The translations under genes and the position numbers were made by a program. Below are positions 24,417-33,155 of a DNA stretch of 60,474 nt, piece by piece. Position 1 is the stretch's first letter. Each line of letters starts with the position of its first letter. The notes beneath the pieces were generated by a model that saw only the letters and a list, made by a program, of their open reading frames with translations, made no database searches and was not told the origin of the DNA. The stretch comes from an uncultured Clostridia bacterium (GTDB lineage Bacteria; Bacillota; Clostridia; Oscillospirales; Oscillospiraceae): positions 1 to 60,474 of the forward strand of contig CAMUYE010000002.1 in NCBI GenBank assembly GCA_947164825.1, written 5' to 3'.

Positions 24417-26258
24417 ATGAAAAAAGGAAAACGTCCGAGGACCGTTGGGTTCTGGATCTTCTTCGTTCTGATCACCCTTCTCTCCCTGGTCCTCTTTGAA
24501 CTGGGAAAAAACACCCTCTGGGGCTGGGCCCTGCTGCTGATCCTGCTGATCGGCTGGGTCCTGCTGCGGATCAGGATCCTGCCTGAGGCCCGCTTTCTGC
24601 CCCGATTGGGCGTCTTCCTGGCCGGGATCTGCCTTATCGGCGTGTTGTTCAAGCTTTCCGGCCCTCCGGAGCGCTGCGTTCCCGCCGTGACAGGGAAGAA
24701 TCTTGTGATCACCGGCGTGGTCACGGTGGAAGAGGGACAGCTCACCGGCGTCTGCACCGAAGACGGGGAAGTGGAGGTTTATGCGGGCATCCCCTACGCC
24801 AAGCCCCCCGTGGGAGCGCTCCGCTGGAAAGAGCCCGAGCCCCCGGAGCACTGGACAGGCGTCCGGGCCTGCAATACCTTCGCGCCCATGTCCATGCAGC
24901 CCCGGAACCATCCGGTCATAAACTCCCTGATGCAGATCTTCGGCTATCACACCTACGAGTTCAGCCTCCGGGACAACTGGATCGAGGCCATGAGCGAGGA
25001 CTCCCTCTACCTCAACATCTGGAAACCCGCGGGAGACGTATCCGGTCTGCCGGTTCTGGTCTATATCCACGGCGGCTCCCTGACCTCCGGCCAGCCCTCC
25101 TACAGCGAGTATAACGGCGAAGCCCTGGCCCGGGAGGGGATCGTGGTGGTGAACCTGGGCTATCGGCTCGGCGTTTTCGGCTTCCTGGCCGGGGAAGAGC
25201 TGGCTGCCGAGTCTCCCAACGGGACTACCGGCAACTACGGCCTGCTGGATCAGATCCGGGCCCTGGAATGGGTGCGGGACAACATTTCCGCCTTTGGCGG
25301 CGACCCAAAACAGGTTACGGTGGCCGGAGAATCCGCCGGCGCCTCCTGCGTCAACGCCCTCTGTGTTTCTCCCCTGAGCCGGGGGCTGTTTGTCCGGGCG
25401 ATTGCCGAGTCCAGCGGCGTCACCGCAAAGACGCCGTACCACAGCTTCCGCCCCCTCTCCGAGGCGCTGAAAACCGGCGCGGCCATTCGCGCCGAATTCG
25501 GAGCTGACGACCTCGCCGAACTCCGGCTTGTCCCGGCGGAGAAGCTGGTCCATACGAAACACAGCAATGATTCCCTGACGGCAGACGGCTGGGCCATCCC
25601 GGAGCAGCCGTACCTGACATACCAAAAGGGCGAAAACCACGAGACCGCCCTGCTCCAGGGCTTCAACGTCCACGAGGCGGACTTCTTCTGCATGATGACC
25701 AAGGTGGACGCGGAAAACTACGTGGAGAAGCTGCGCAAGCTCTACGGCAGCCAAGCCGAGGCCGCGGCGGCCGCCTTCCCCCCGGCAGAACAGGTTCCGT
25801 ACTACAAGTACCTGATCGACGCCGGCGGCACGGCCAAAGGCTCCTACGATCAGGCGGTCTCCGCTGCTTGGTTTGCCTACAGCCACTACAACTGGGCCAG
25901 GCTGCTGCAGGCTCAGGGCGTGCCGGTCTATTCCTATTACTTCACCAAGGACAACTGCGGTCTGGGCTCCAACCACGCCGGGGAGCTGCCCTATTTCTAC
26001 GGCAACCTGGATAAGCATCCCAAAAACTACGACGCGGAGGACGCCGCGCTGTCCCGGACGATGATGAAATATTATGTAAACTTCATCCGCACCGGAGATC
26101 CCAACGGCGAGGGCCTGCCCGCCTGGCCCGAGGCCGCCGAGGCTCCGGATCAGATCCTGGAGCTCGGCGCGGAGATCCGCCCCGTTCCGGATCCCTACCT
26201 GGCCCTCTATCCACTGATTGACATCTTCATGGAGGAAAGCGGGGAGGAGACGAACTAA
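24417..26258 (+). CDS. Type-B carboxylesterase with N-terminal membrane domain
   Basis: A 613-aa protein. Three hydrophobic segments (about residues 10-30, 35-52 and 60-78) precede a full carboxylesterase domain with SEDSLYLNIWKP near 198, the oxyanion segment VYIHGGSL, the nucleophile elbow VAGESAGASC (Ser near 306), and a late NHAGELPYFYGN with the probable catalytic His. It cleaves esters; the substrate is unknown. The membrane-anchored form is unusual for this mostly soluble family. A chromate transporter pair starts 4 bp downstream. Confidence 0.9.
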   Translation: MKKGKRPRTVGFWIFFVLITLLSLVLFELGKNTLWGWALLLILLIGWVLLRIRILPEARFLPRLGVFLAGICLIGVLFKLSGPPERCVPAVTGKNLVITGVVTVEEGQLTGVCTEDGEVEVYAGIPYAKPPVGALRWKEPEPPEHWTGVRACNTFAPMSMQPRNHPVINSLMQIFGYHTYEFSLRDNWIEAMSEDSLYLNIWKPAGDVSGLPVLVYIHGGSLTSGQPSYSEYNGEALAREGIVVVNLGYRLGVFGFLAGEELAAESPNGTTGNYGLLDQIRALEWVRDNISAFGGDPKQVTVAGESAGASCVNALCVSPLSRGLFVRAIAESSGVTAKTPYHSFRPLSEALKTGAAIRAEFGADDLAELRLVPAEKLVHTKHSNDSLTADGWAIPEQPYLTYQKGENHETALLQGFNVHEADFFCMMTKVDAENYVEKLRKLYGSQAEAAAAAFPPAEQVPYYKYLIDAGGTAKGSYDQAVSAAWFAYSHYNWARLLQAQGVPVYSYYFTKDNCGLGSNHAGELPYFYGNLDKHPKNYDAEDAALSRTMMKYYVNFIRTGDPNGEGLPAWPEAAEAPDQILELGAEIRPVPDPYLALYPLIDIFMEESGEETN

Positions 26259-26261
26259 GCC

Positions 26262-26837
26262 ATGAAACGCTCAAAACTGCTTTGGCAGCTTTTCACCGTC
26301 TTTTTCAAGGTGGGCCTCTTCACCTTCGGCGGCGGCTACGCCATGATCTCCATCATTGAAGACGCCTGCGTGGATCGGCGCGGCTGGATCACCCGGGATG
26401 AGATGGACGAGCTTGTGGTGGTGGCGGAATCCACCCCCGGCCCCATCGCCATCAACTGCGCCACCTTCGTTGGCGCCCGGCAGGGGGGACTTCCCGGGGC
26501 GATCATCGGCACCCTGGGCATGGTCCTGCCGTCCTTCCTGGTCATCTTTGCCATTTCCCGCTTCCTCGACCGCTTTCTGGAGATCCGGGCCGTTGCCAGC
26601 GCGTTTCAGGGCATCAAGCTCGCCGTCAGCGTCCTGATCCTTGACGCCGGTCTGCGGCTGCTGCGCCGCCTGCCCCGGAAGCCCCTGCCCCTGGCGATTC
26701 TCCTTGTCAGCCTGGCAGTGATGCTGCTGGTCAATTTCGGAGCCCTCCGCCTGTCCTCCGTGGTGCTGATGCTCGCGGCGGCGGCGGTCAGCCTCGCGGT
26801 CTTTGCCGCGCAGCGGAGAGGGGAGGGAAAGCGATGA
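26262..26837 (+). CDS. Chromate transporter family protein, first half
   Basis: A 191-aa single-domain ChrA-type protein with KVGLFTFGGGYAMI near residue 15 and ESTPGPIAINCATFVG near 60, then hydrophobic helices. Single-domain members occur in pairs and probably form a heteromeric transporter. Many such pairs have not been shown to move chromate. It overlaps the next gene by 4 bp. Confidence 0.92.
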   Translation: MKRSKLLWQLFTVFFKVGLFTFGGGYAMISIIEDACVDRRGWITRDEMDELVVVAESTPGPIAINCATFVGARQGGLPGAIIGTLGMVLPSFLVIFAISRFLDRFLEIRAVASAFQGIKLAVSVLILDAGLRLLRRLPRKPLPLAILLVSLAVMLLVNFGALRLSSVVLMLAAAAVSLAVFAAQRRGEGKR

Positions 26838-27388
26838 TCCTGCTGGAACTCTTTCTCGGCTTTCTGCGTGTGGGCTGCTTTTCCTTCGGCGGCGGCTACG
26901 CGGCGGTGGCCCTGATCCGGGAAGTGGTCCTCTCCCATGGTTGGATGACGGAGGAGATGCTTTCCTACGTCATCGCAGTCAGCGAAAGCACGCCGGGCCC
27001 GATTATGGTAAACCTGGCGACTTACATCGGCAGCAGCCAGGCCGGCGTCCCCGGGGCCATTGTCGCCACCTTCGCCGTGGTTCTGCCCGCCTTTTTGATC
27101 ATCCTGGCCCTGATGGCCGTCCTCCGGCGCTTTACGGAGAATCCCTGGGTCAAGGCGCTGCTGCTGGGTCTGAAGGCCTGCGTCACCGGCCTGATCCTCG
27201 CCACAGCGCTGGAGATGCTGGCGTCCAACTGCCTGAAGGGCGGAACGCCGGATCTTACGGCTGTTCTCCTGACCCTGGCGTTGGGAGGGATCTACTTCGG
27301 CTTCAAGCCGGTCTTCAAAAAGAAGCTGTCGCCCATCGCCCTGATCGCCATTGCCGCCGCGCTTGGCATGGCGGTCTACGGCGTCTGA
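26834..27388 (+). CDS. Chromate transporter family protein, second half
   Basis: A 184-aa partner of the preceding gene with RVGCFSFGGGYAAVALI near residue 9 and ESTPGPIMVNLATYIG near 54. The ATGA overlap implies coupled translation in equal amounts. Confidence 0.92.
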   Translation: MILLELFLGFLRVGCFSFGGGYAAVALIREVVLSHGWMTEEMLSYVIAVSESTPGPIMVNLATYIGSSQAGVPGAIVATFAVVLPAFLIILALMAVLRRFTENPWVKALLLGLKACVTGLILATALEMLASNCLKGGTPDLTAVLLTLALGGIYFGFKPVFKKKLSPIALIAIAAALGMAVYGV

Positions 27389-27424
27389 GCGCATCAACGC
27401 ATCAAACGGAAGGGAGGCGCGGCC

Positions 27425-28192
27425 ATGACCGCCTTCGTCCTCAAGATCATCGCGGTGATCACCATGCTGATCGACCACACGGGCATTCTGCTCCACGATC
27501 ACAAGCTCATCAGCGGGGACCTCTACATCCTCATGCGGACCCTGGGCCGCTTCGCGTTCCCGATCTACGCCTTCCTGCTGGCCGAGGGCTTCCGCCACCT
27601 CCGGAACGATCCGGAGCGGGTGAAAAAGCACCTGGTTCTGCTGGCGGCCCTGGCTGTTTTCAGCGAGCTCCCCTTCGATTTTCTCGATCACGGCACGTTT
27701 GTTTATCCCGAATACCAGAGCGTCATCTTCACCCTGCTCTTCAGCTTCCTGGGCCTCTGGCTTTCCGAGTCCTACCGCGTCAGGCCGCTGCTGCGCTGCG
27801 GGATCTGGCTGCTTGCCATGGCCTTGGCCGGGTTTGTCAACACCGACTACGGCCCGGCCGGTGTGCTGATGGTTCTTGCCAGCTCGGTCTATCTGGAGCG
27901 CTGCGAGACCTGGGACTACGGCGGGCGGTTTTTGGGCGTCCTGGCCGTGATGTGCGTCTACTATGGTTTTTACATGTGGGCCCGCGCCGATTTCGGCAGT
28001 CCGGCCGCGAGCTGGAGCATGCTGCGCGCCATGAAGTGGTATAATATCCCTCACGCGATCCTGATCCCCCTCCTCGCGGCTTATCATGGGGGGCGGGGGC
28101 CGAAAAACCGCGTCCTGCACCGCTGCTATCAGTGGTTTTATCCGGCCCATCTGGCCATCCTGTGCGGCATCGGCCTGCTGCTTGGGCAGTAA
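27425..28192 (+). CDS. TraX family membrane protein
   Basis: A 255-aa multi-helix protein matching TraX: KIIAVITMLIDHTGILL at the start, RTLGRFAFPIYAFLLAEGF near 40, then SELPFDF. Plasmid TraX acetylates F pilin; chromosomal relatives in Firmicutes are probably membrane acyltransferases with unknown substrates. GGGAGG lies upstream. No conjugation genes are nearby. Confidence 0.9.
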   Translation: MTAFVLKIIAVITMLIDHTGILLHDHKLISGDLYILMRTLGRFAFPIYAFLLAEGFRHLRNDPERVKKHLVLLAALAVFSELPFDFLDHGTFVYPEYQSVIFTLLFSFLGLWLSESYRVRPLLRCGIWLLAMALAGFVNTDYGPAGVLMVLASSVYLERCETWDYGGRFLGVLAVMCVYYGFYMWARADFGSPAASWSMLRAMKWYNIPHAILIPLLAAYHGGRGPKNRVLHRCYQWFYPAHLAILCGIGLLLGQ

Positions 28193-28222
28193 TCAGATCC
28201 TATCCGATAAAGAGGCCTTTCT

Positions 28223-29398
28223 ATGCAAACTTTGATTGAGCTCTACGACGAGCGGCCGCTGGAAAACGTCATCGGCGCGGAGACCTTCCGGCCGGAGCGG
28301 GTGGTCTATGTCTGCCCGAAGCGGGTGGCGCGGGATCACGCGCTGCAAAAGCGGCTGCGGGACTATTTCACCCATCGGGGCCAGGAGATTGAGCTGCAGT
28401 TCGTCAAGGCGGACGTCTACCAGGCCGACGCCATCCTCAGGACCCTGCGCCGGATCGCGGCGGCCAACCCGGACTGCGCCGTGGACATCACCGGCGGCAC
28501 CGACGCGGTGCTCTACGCGGCGGGACTTCTCGGCGCCGAAAGCGGCATCCCGGCCTTCACCTACAGCCGCCGGAAAAACTGCTTTTTCAATATCCGCAAC
28601 GCCGCCTTCGCCGACAGCCTGCCCTGCTCGCTGGTCTACTCGGTGGAGGACTGCTTCCGCATGGCGGGCGGCGCGGTCCGGCCCGGCCGGGCGGACAACG
28701 CGGTCCTGCCTGCCTATCGGTCGGATGCGGAACCCTTCTTCCGCCTGTACCTGGCGCATCGCAAAAACTGGGTCCGGATCGTGGGCTATATCCAGCGCCT
28801 GTCCCCCACGGAGCCGGACGCTGTTCCCTCGCTGAACGCCAGCGGCCCTTACAGCGTCAAAGGAGAGCGGGGGAGCATGATCGACGCCCCGGAAAAGGCG
28901 CTGCGCGATCTGGAGCGGATCGGCTTCCTCTCGGAGCTGTCCATCGACCGGGAGTCCGGCGTCCGCTTTTCCTTCCGGGACGCCCAGATCCGCCAGTGGC
29001 TGCGGGACGTGGGCAGCGTGCTGGAGCTCTACGTCTGGAAGAGCTGCCTCGATACCGGGCTGTTCGACGACGTGCGGCTCAGCGCCGTGGTGGACTGGGA
29101 GGGGAGCGCCAAGCGCGACGCCGTCTCCAACGAGCTGGACGTCATGTGCACCCGGGGCGTCACGCCCGTGTTCCTGAGCTGCAAAACCGGAGAGCTCAAG
29201 ACCGAAGCCCTCAACGAGCTTGCCATCCTGCGGGACCGCTTCGGCGGCGGCATCGCCCGGGCCGCCGTCATCACGGCCGAGCGCGCCGGCGCCGCTGTGC
29301 GCAACCGCGCCGGAGAGCTGCAGATCCGGGTCATCGACCTGGACGACCTCGCCGCCGGACGCTTGGTCAAATCCATCCGAAAACTGATGAATCCTTGA
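28223..29398 (+). CDS. CARF-domain nuclease of the DUF1887 family (Card1/Can2-like)
   Basis: A 391-aa protein. The N-terminal part (about 1-150) is CARF-like: RVVYVCPKRV early and DITGGTDAVLYAAG near 88-101, the ligand-loop motif of CARF folds. Residues about 200-270 look like a winged-helix linker. The C-terminal domain carries NELDVMCTRG near 302 and FLSCKTGEL near 316, matching the acidic and Lys motifs of the PD-(D/E)XK nuclease in DUF1887. Card1/Can2 proteins are nucleases activated by cyclic tetra-adenylate from type III CRISPR systems. No CRISPR array or cas gene is in this window, so it is either an orphan or acts with a distant locus. It follows the TraX gene by 30 bp. Confidence 0.85.
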   Translation: MQTLIELYDERPLENVIGAETFRPERVVYVCPKRVARDHALQKRLRDYFTHRGQEIELQFVKADVYQADAILRTLRRIAAANPDCAVDITGGTDAVLYAAGLLGAESGIPAFTYSRRKNCFFNIRNAAFADSLPCSLVYSVEDCFRMAGGAVRPGRADNAVLPAYRSDAEPFFRLYLAHRKNWVRIVGYIQRLSPTEPDAVPSLNASGPYSVKGERGSMIDAPEKALRDLERIGFLSELSIDRESGVRFSFRDAQIRQWLRDVGSVLELYVWKSCLDTGLFDDVRLSAVVDWEGSAKRDAVSNELDVMCTRGVTPVFLSCKTGELKTEALNELAILRDRFGGGIARAAVITAERAGAAVRNRAGELQIRVIDLDDLAAGRLVKSIRKLMNP

Positions 29399-29418
29399 TT
29401 GAACCAGGAGGAACGAAC

Positions 29419-30315
29419 ATGAAACGTCTGTATGCCATCACCTGCACCCTGCTGGCCGTGCTGCTGCTGTTTACGGCCTGCGGCCTGTTTTCTGACACGC
29501 CCGTCGAGACCGAGGCGCCTGCAACCACAACCGCGGAGATCGCCCCGGTGCCCAGCGTTTCCGCCGACGGCCCCGGCCCCGCCGACTGGTCCTCTCTGAC
29601 CGGCCGGGGAAAGGTCGGCTTCACCCTGCCGGACTTTTCCGTGGAGACCGCCAACCACGGTACGTTTATCCTCTCCGAGGCTCTGAAGGATCACGAGCTG
29701 GTCCTGATCAACCTCTGGGCCAGCTGGTGCCCTCCCTGCAACATGGAGTTCCCATTCCTGGAGCAAGCCTATCGGGAGTACGGCGATCGGGTGGAGATCC
29801 TGGCCCTCTCCGTGGAGAACGAGGATACCCTGGCAGTGATTCGGGGGATCGCCAAGGAGAAAAGTCTCAGCTTCCCCATGGGCCGGGACGAGAAAAACAA
29901 TCTTGCCGCGACCTTCAGCGTTTCCGCCATCCCCACCAGCATCCTGGTGGACCGCAGCCGGACCGTGTTGTGGATGACCGTGGGTTCCATGGATTCCGTG
30001 CAGGAGGCCAGGGAGGTCTTCGATACCTATCTCGGAGGTCAAAGCACTGAGGAGAAGGCTGTTTATAAGGTTGTCATTACCGACCAGAACGGAAAGCCCG
30101 TGCCCGGCTGCGTGCTGAATTTCTGCACGGAGGAGGCCTGCGCTTCCGTGATCTGCGACGACCAGGGCAAGGCCGAATTCCGGGGCGAGCCCTATGCCTA
30201 CCGGGTCCAGGTCCTTTCTCTGCCCGAGGGGTACGACTTTGAGGGCGGCGACGAGATCTTCGTCAAGGCCGAAGGCGACGAGATCTCCATCACCGTCACG
30301 AGGCTGGACGGATGA
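29419..30315 (+). CDS. TlpA-like thioredoxin-fold lipoprotein with C-terminal extra domain
   Basis: A 298-aa lipoprotein: signal peptide with lipobox FTAC (Cys near 21), a Thr/Ala/Pro linker, then a redoxin domain with WASWCPPCNMEFPFLE (C104, C107) and the cis-Pro segment SAIPTSILVD. After about residue 212 a small beta-rich domain follows (ITDQNGKPVPGCVLNFCTEEAC), resembling carboxypeptidase-regulatory-like folds and adding two cysteines. It probably exchanges disulfides outside the membrane. It overlaps the next gene as ATGA and forms a redox operon with it and the Fe-S fusion gene. Confidence 0.9.
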   Translation: MKRLYAITCTLLAVLLLFTACGLFSDTPVETEAPATTTAEIAPVPSVSADGPGPADWSSLTGRGKVGFTLPDFSVETANHGTFILSEALKDHELVLINLWASWCPPCNMEFPFLEQAYREYGDRVEILALSVENEDTLAVIRGIAKEKSLSFPMGRDEKNNLAATFSVSAIPTSILVDRSRTVLWMTVGSMDSVQEAREVFDTYLGGQSTEEKAVYKVVITDQNGKPVPGCVLNFCTEEACASVICDDQGKAEFRGEPYAYRVQVLSLPEGYDFEGGDEIFVKAEGDEISITVTRLDG

Positions 30316-30452
30316 ACCGCGCCGTTCTGCTGCGGGGCGGACTGCTGCTTCTGGCCCTGGCGCTGATCGTTCTCGGCGTTCTCAACGGCGGCCTGCGGGA
30401 CGTCTTCGTCAAGGCCGCAAACATCTGTACGGAGTGTATCGGCCTTGGATAA
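30312..30452 (+). CDS. CD1871A family CXXC-motif peptide
   Basis: A 46-aa protein, MNRAVLLRGG then one membrane helix, ending KAANICTECIGLG. This C-terminal CXXC motif is characteristic of the small CD1871A family found next to Fe-S and thioredoxin-like genes in Clostridia. Its ATG overlaps the stop of the lipoprotein gene and its end overlaps the TTG start of the next gene, so all three are translationally coupled. It may serve as a membrane-bound thiol relay (inference). Confidence 0.88.
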   Translation: MNRAVLLRGGLLLLALALIVLGVLNGGLRDVFVKAANICTECIGLG

Positions 30453-31959
30453 ACGCGAACGTAAGCGGCTCCGCCGCCCCACCACCCGCCGCCTGGTCCA
30501 GCTCTACGCGGCCCTGCTCTATAACGCCAACCTGAAGGGCTTCGTCAAAGGCGAGATCTATACGGGGAAGACCAAGGGCCTTTGCGTGCCGGGGCTCAAC
30601 TGCTATTCCTGTCCCGCCGCCGTGGGAGCCTGCCCCCTGGGAGCCCTGCAAAACGCCGTGGCGGCCTCCGCCAAGCGTCCGGCCTTTTACGTGATCGGCG
30701 TTCTGCTGCTCTTTGGCCTGACCCTGGGCCGGACGATCTGCGGCTGGCTCTGTCCCTTCGGGCTGATCCAGGAGCTGCTGCACAAAATCCCGTCTCCCAA
30801 GCTGAAAAAAGGACGCCTCACCCGGGCCCTGAGCTGGGTGAAATACGTCCTTCTGGCCGTTTTGGCACTGGGGATCCCCCTGTATTTTGCCTTCCGGCAG
30901 ACGCCGCTGCCTGCTTTCTGCAAGTACGTCTGTCCAGCCGGGACCCTGGAGGGCGCGCTTGCTCTGATACTCCACCCGAACAACGGGGCGCTCCGGGTTA
31001 TGCTCGGCCCGCTTTTCGCGGGCAAGCTGACGATCCTGATCCTGACCCTGATCGCCTGTGTGTTCATCTATCGGCCCTTCTGCCGCTTCCTCTGTCCCCT
31101 GGGGGCGCTCTACAGTCTGATGACCCGCCTGGCTCTGGTGGGCGTGAAACTGGATCGGGAGCGCTGCACCGACTGCGGCGTCTGCCGGGCCGTCTGCCCC
31201 GTGGACATCCGCCGGGTCGGGGACCGGGAGTGCGTCGCCTGCGGCAAATGCATCGACAGATGCCCCGAGGCCGCCATCCGCTTCCGGGCCGGGAGCTATG
31301 TGTTGGCGGGAATGCAAAATGCAAAATGCAAAGTGCAAAATGAGGCGTCCGTTGTCGAAACGGCCGTAGGGGGCGGCGCCCTCGACGCCCCGCAAGCTGC
31401 GCAAACGAAACGCTCCCGGCGACGGAGACTCGTTGCCTGGGCTCTCGCTCTGGCGATTTTAGCCGGGGCGCTGATTTATTTCAACTTCCTGGATCCCGGT
31501 GCGCCCGCGCCCGCCCCGGCTGAAACCCAGAGCGCCGAGCTTGGGAACGCCGTGGGCCGGACCCTGCCGGACTTCTCGATCGAAACGCTTGACGGCGCGG
31601 CCTTCACCCTCTCGGAGCACCGGGGGAAAGTCGTGATCCTGAACGTCTGGGCCACCTGGTGCGGCCCCTGCGTGAAGGAACTTCCCATTTTCGAAACCTT
31701 TGCCGCCGCCCACCCGGACGCCGCCGTCCTGGCGATCCACGGCCCCATGATCACCGAGGACGTCCCCGCCTGGCTGGCGGAGACGGACTTCGACCTTCCC
31801 TTCGCCGTGGACGGGGACGGGACCGTGAGCGCCCTGCTGGGCGCCTCCAACGTGCTGCCCCACACGGTGGTCCTGGACCGTAACGGGACAGTGATCTACA
31901 ACGCCCCCGGCTCCGTCACCGCCGAACTGCTGGAGGAGCTGTACGCCTCCGCGCCGTAG
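30445..31959 (+). CDS. Membrane 4Fe-4S protein fused to a TlpA-like domain
   Basis: A 504-aa fusion starting with TTG at 30445. Residues 1-240 hold several helices and cysteine motifs (GLNCYSCPAAVGACPLGAL, CGWLCPFG, CKYVCPAGT, CRFLCPLG) like NapH-type electron carriers. Residues about 241-275 form two 4Fe-4S sites (CTDCGVCRAVCP and CVACGKCIDRCP). A linker (about 290-322) is written by an ATGCAAA array and a GTAG palindrome. One more helix follows, then a TlpA domain with WATWCGPC (C406, C409). It could pass electrons across the membrane to the TlpA thiols. The TAG stop lies in the GTAG of another palindrome. Confidence 0.9.
   Translation: MDKRERKRLRRPTTRRLVQLYAALLYNANLKGFVKGEIYTGKTKGLCVPGLNCYSCPAAVGACPLGALQNAVAASAKRPAFYVIGVLLLFGLTLGRTICGWLCPFGLIQELLHKIPSPKLKKGRLTRALSWVKYVLLAVLALGIPLYFAFRQTPLPAFCKYVCPAGTLEGALALILHPNNGALRVMLGPLFAGKLTILILTLIACVFIYRPFCRFLCPLGALYSLMTRLALVGVKLDRERCTDCGVCRAVCPVDIRRVGDRECVACGKCIDRCPEAAIRFRAGSYVLAGMQNAKCKVQNEASVVETAVGGGALDAPQAAQTKRSRRRRLVAWALALAILAGALIYFNFLDPGAPAPAPAETQSAELGNAVGRTLPDFSIETLDGAAFTLSEHRGKVVILNVWATWCGPCVKELPIFETFAAAHPDAAVLAIHGPMITEDVPAWLAETDFDLPFAVDGDGTVSALLGASNVLPHTVVLDRNGTVIYNAPGSVTAELLEELYASAP
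31312..31390. repeat. Heptamer array plus GTAG palindrome inside a coding region
   Basis: ATGCAAA units at 31312-31342, then a GTAG element at 31366-31390. The reading frame of the Fe-S/TlpA fusion passes through both. Confidence 0.88.
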
Positions 31960-31977
31960 CGGCGCACAGCGTGCGCC
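31956..31977. repeat. GTAG palindrome supplying a stop codon
   Basis: GTAG followed by a GGCGCAC...GTGCGCC inverted repeat. The TAG at 31957-31959 is the stop of the upstream gene. Confidence 0.85.
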
Positions 31978-31985
31978 AAAAAAAC

Positions 31986-32027
31986 GCAAACGCGGCAATT
32001 TCCATTTCCGGAAATTGCCGCGTTTGC
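31986..32027. terminator. Bidirectional terminator-like hairpin
   Basis: Perfect 18-bp arms at 31986-32003 and 32010-32027 between convergent genes. Confidence 0.75.
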
Positions 32028-32039
32028 ACGTTGTTTCAT

Positions 32040-33155
32040 TCAGCCTGTCGTGTCGCCGCCCAGGAGCTCGCCGGTGTAGCAGTCCACCAGGACGTAAGTC
32101 ACCGTGTTGAACTCCCCGTGATCCTTTTCAAAGGTCACCTTCCAGCACAGTCGGCTCACGTCGGAGGCCTGGAGACCGACGTCGGCGTGGTCCGTGAACA
32201 TCCAGTTGGGCAGGCCCACTACCTTTTCGACGGTTACCGAGTCGCAGCCGTCCAGGTCGAAGCCCTTTTCCCGGACCTTCTCCACGGCCTCCTCCCCGGT
32301 CAGCGGGACGTCGTCGGGCTCGTGGTCGTCCAGCAGAGGGACGTAAAATACCACGCAGTCCTCCAGGGTCCCGGCCACGGGATTGATAGAGACCCGGACG
32401 CACTCGTACCAGGAGTACAGCCCCGGCTCCACCTCCCGGCAGAAGTCGTAGGACCAGAACTGCTCGTCGTACTTCTCGCAGGAGGTCATCACGTAGCCCT
32501 GCTCCACGGGCAGGGATTCGTAATAGCGCCGGGCCAGTTCGTCGGCCTCCGCCTGGGTCCGGCAGGCCGCCGTATCGGAGAGGACCCAGCGGATCCCGGT
32601 CATCCCCAGGAAAACGCCGCGCTCGGCGTCAAACACGACCTCGATCCCGTCTTCCCCGTCGGGATAGGAGACCTCGACCTCCTCCCGATTCCAGTACAGA
32701 TGCTTCTGCCGCCGGACCGTGACGGCGTCGTCGGTGATCGCCTCGATCCCGGCCTTTGCAAGGATCTCCCGGCCTCGCTGGATAAACCAGGCGTCGGAGA
32801 GCGTTTCGGTCCCGGGCTCCGGGGTCTGTGTCGCAGGGGCGCCGTCCTCCGTCGGGACGGCGGGATAGATCTGCTCCGTGTGCACGGAAATGTTGCCGTG
32901 CTCCGGGTCAAGCGTATAGGGTTCCGGCTCCGGCAGCTTCCACTTTTCGTAGGCCGCGTAGCCTGCCGTCACCAGACCCGCCAGCAGGGCCACGCAGGCC
33001 GCCGCCAGCAGGGCACGCCGCAGAACGGGGTGCCGCTTTGTGCTCCGCGCCTCCGTCCGCTCTGCAGCCCGGGCTACTTCGGCCCAGATCCGGGCTTCGG
33101 TCTGCAAGTCCGGCGCGGCCCTGTCATAGGCTTGTACGATTTTATCGTTTTTCAT
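32040..33155 (-). CDS. Putative anti-sigma factor, single-pass membrane protein
   Basis: A 371-aa protein. Residues 1-45 are cytoplasmic (MKNDKIVQAYDRAAPDLQTEARIW), one helix spans about 46-66, and a large outside domain follows. The position directly after an ECF sigma gene with a 4-bp overlap is the main evidence for an anti-sigma role. The C-terminal part (ETVNT, YVLVDCYTGELLGGDTTG) resembles PepSY-like sequence and may sense something outside. No zinc anti-sigma HXXXCXXC motif is visible. Confidence 0.75.
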   Translation of the reverse strand: MKNDKIVQAYDRAAPDLQTEARIWAEVARAAERTEARSTKRHPVLRRALLAAACVALLAGLVTAGYAAYEKWKLPEPEPYTLDPEHGNISVHTEQIYPAVPTEDGAPATQTPEPGTETLSDAWFIQRGREILAKAGIEAITDDAVTVRRQKHLYWNREEVEVSYPDGEDGIEVVFDAERGVFLGMTGIRWVLSDTAACRTQAEADELARRYYESLPVEQGYVMTSCEKYDEQFWSYDFCREVEPGLYSWYECVRVSINPVAGTLEDCVVFYVPLLDDHEPDDVPLTGEEAVEKVREKGFDLDGCDSVTVEKVVGLPNWMFTDHADVGLQASDVSRLCWKVTFEKDHGEFNTVTYVLVDCYTGELLGGDTTG

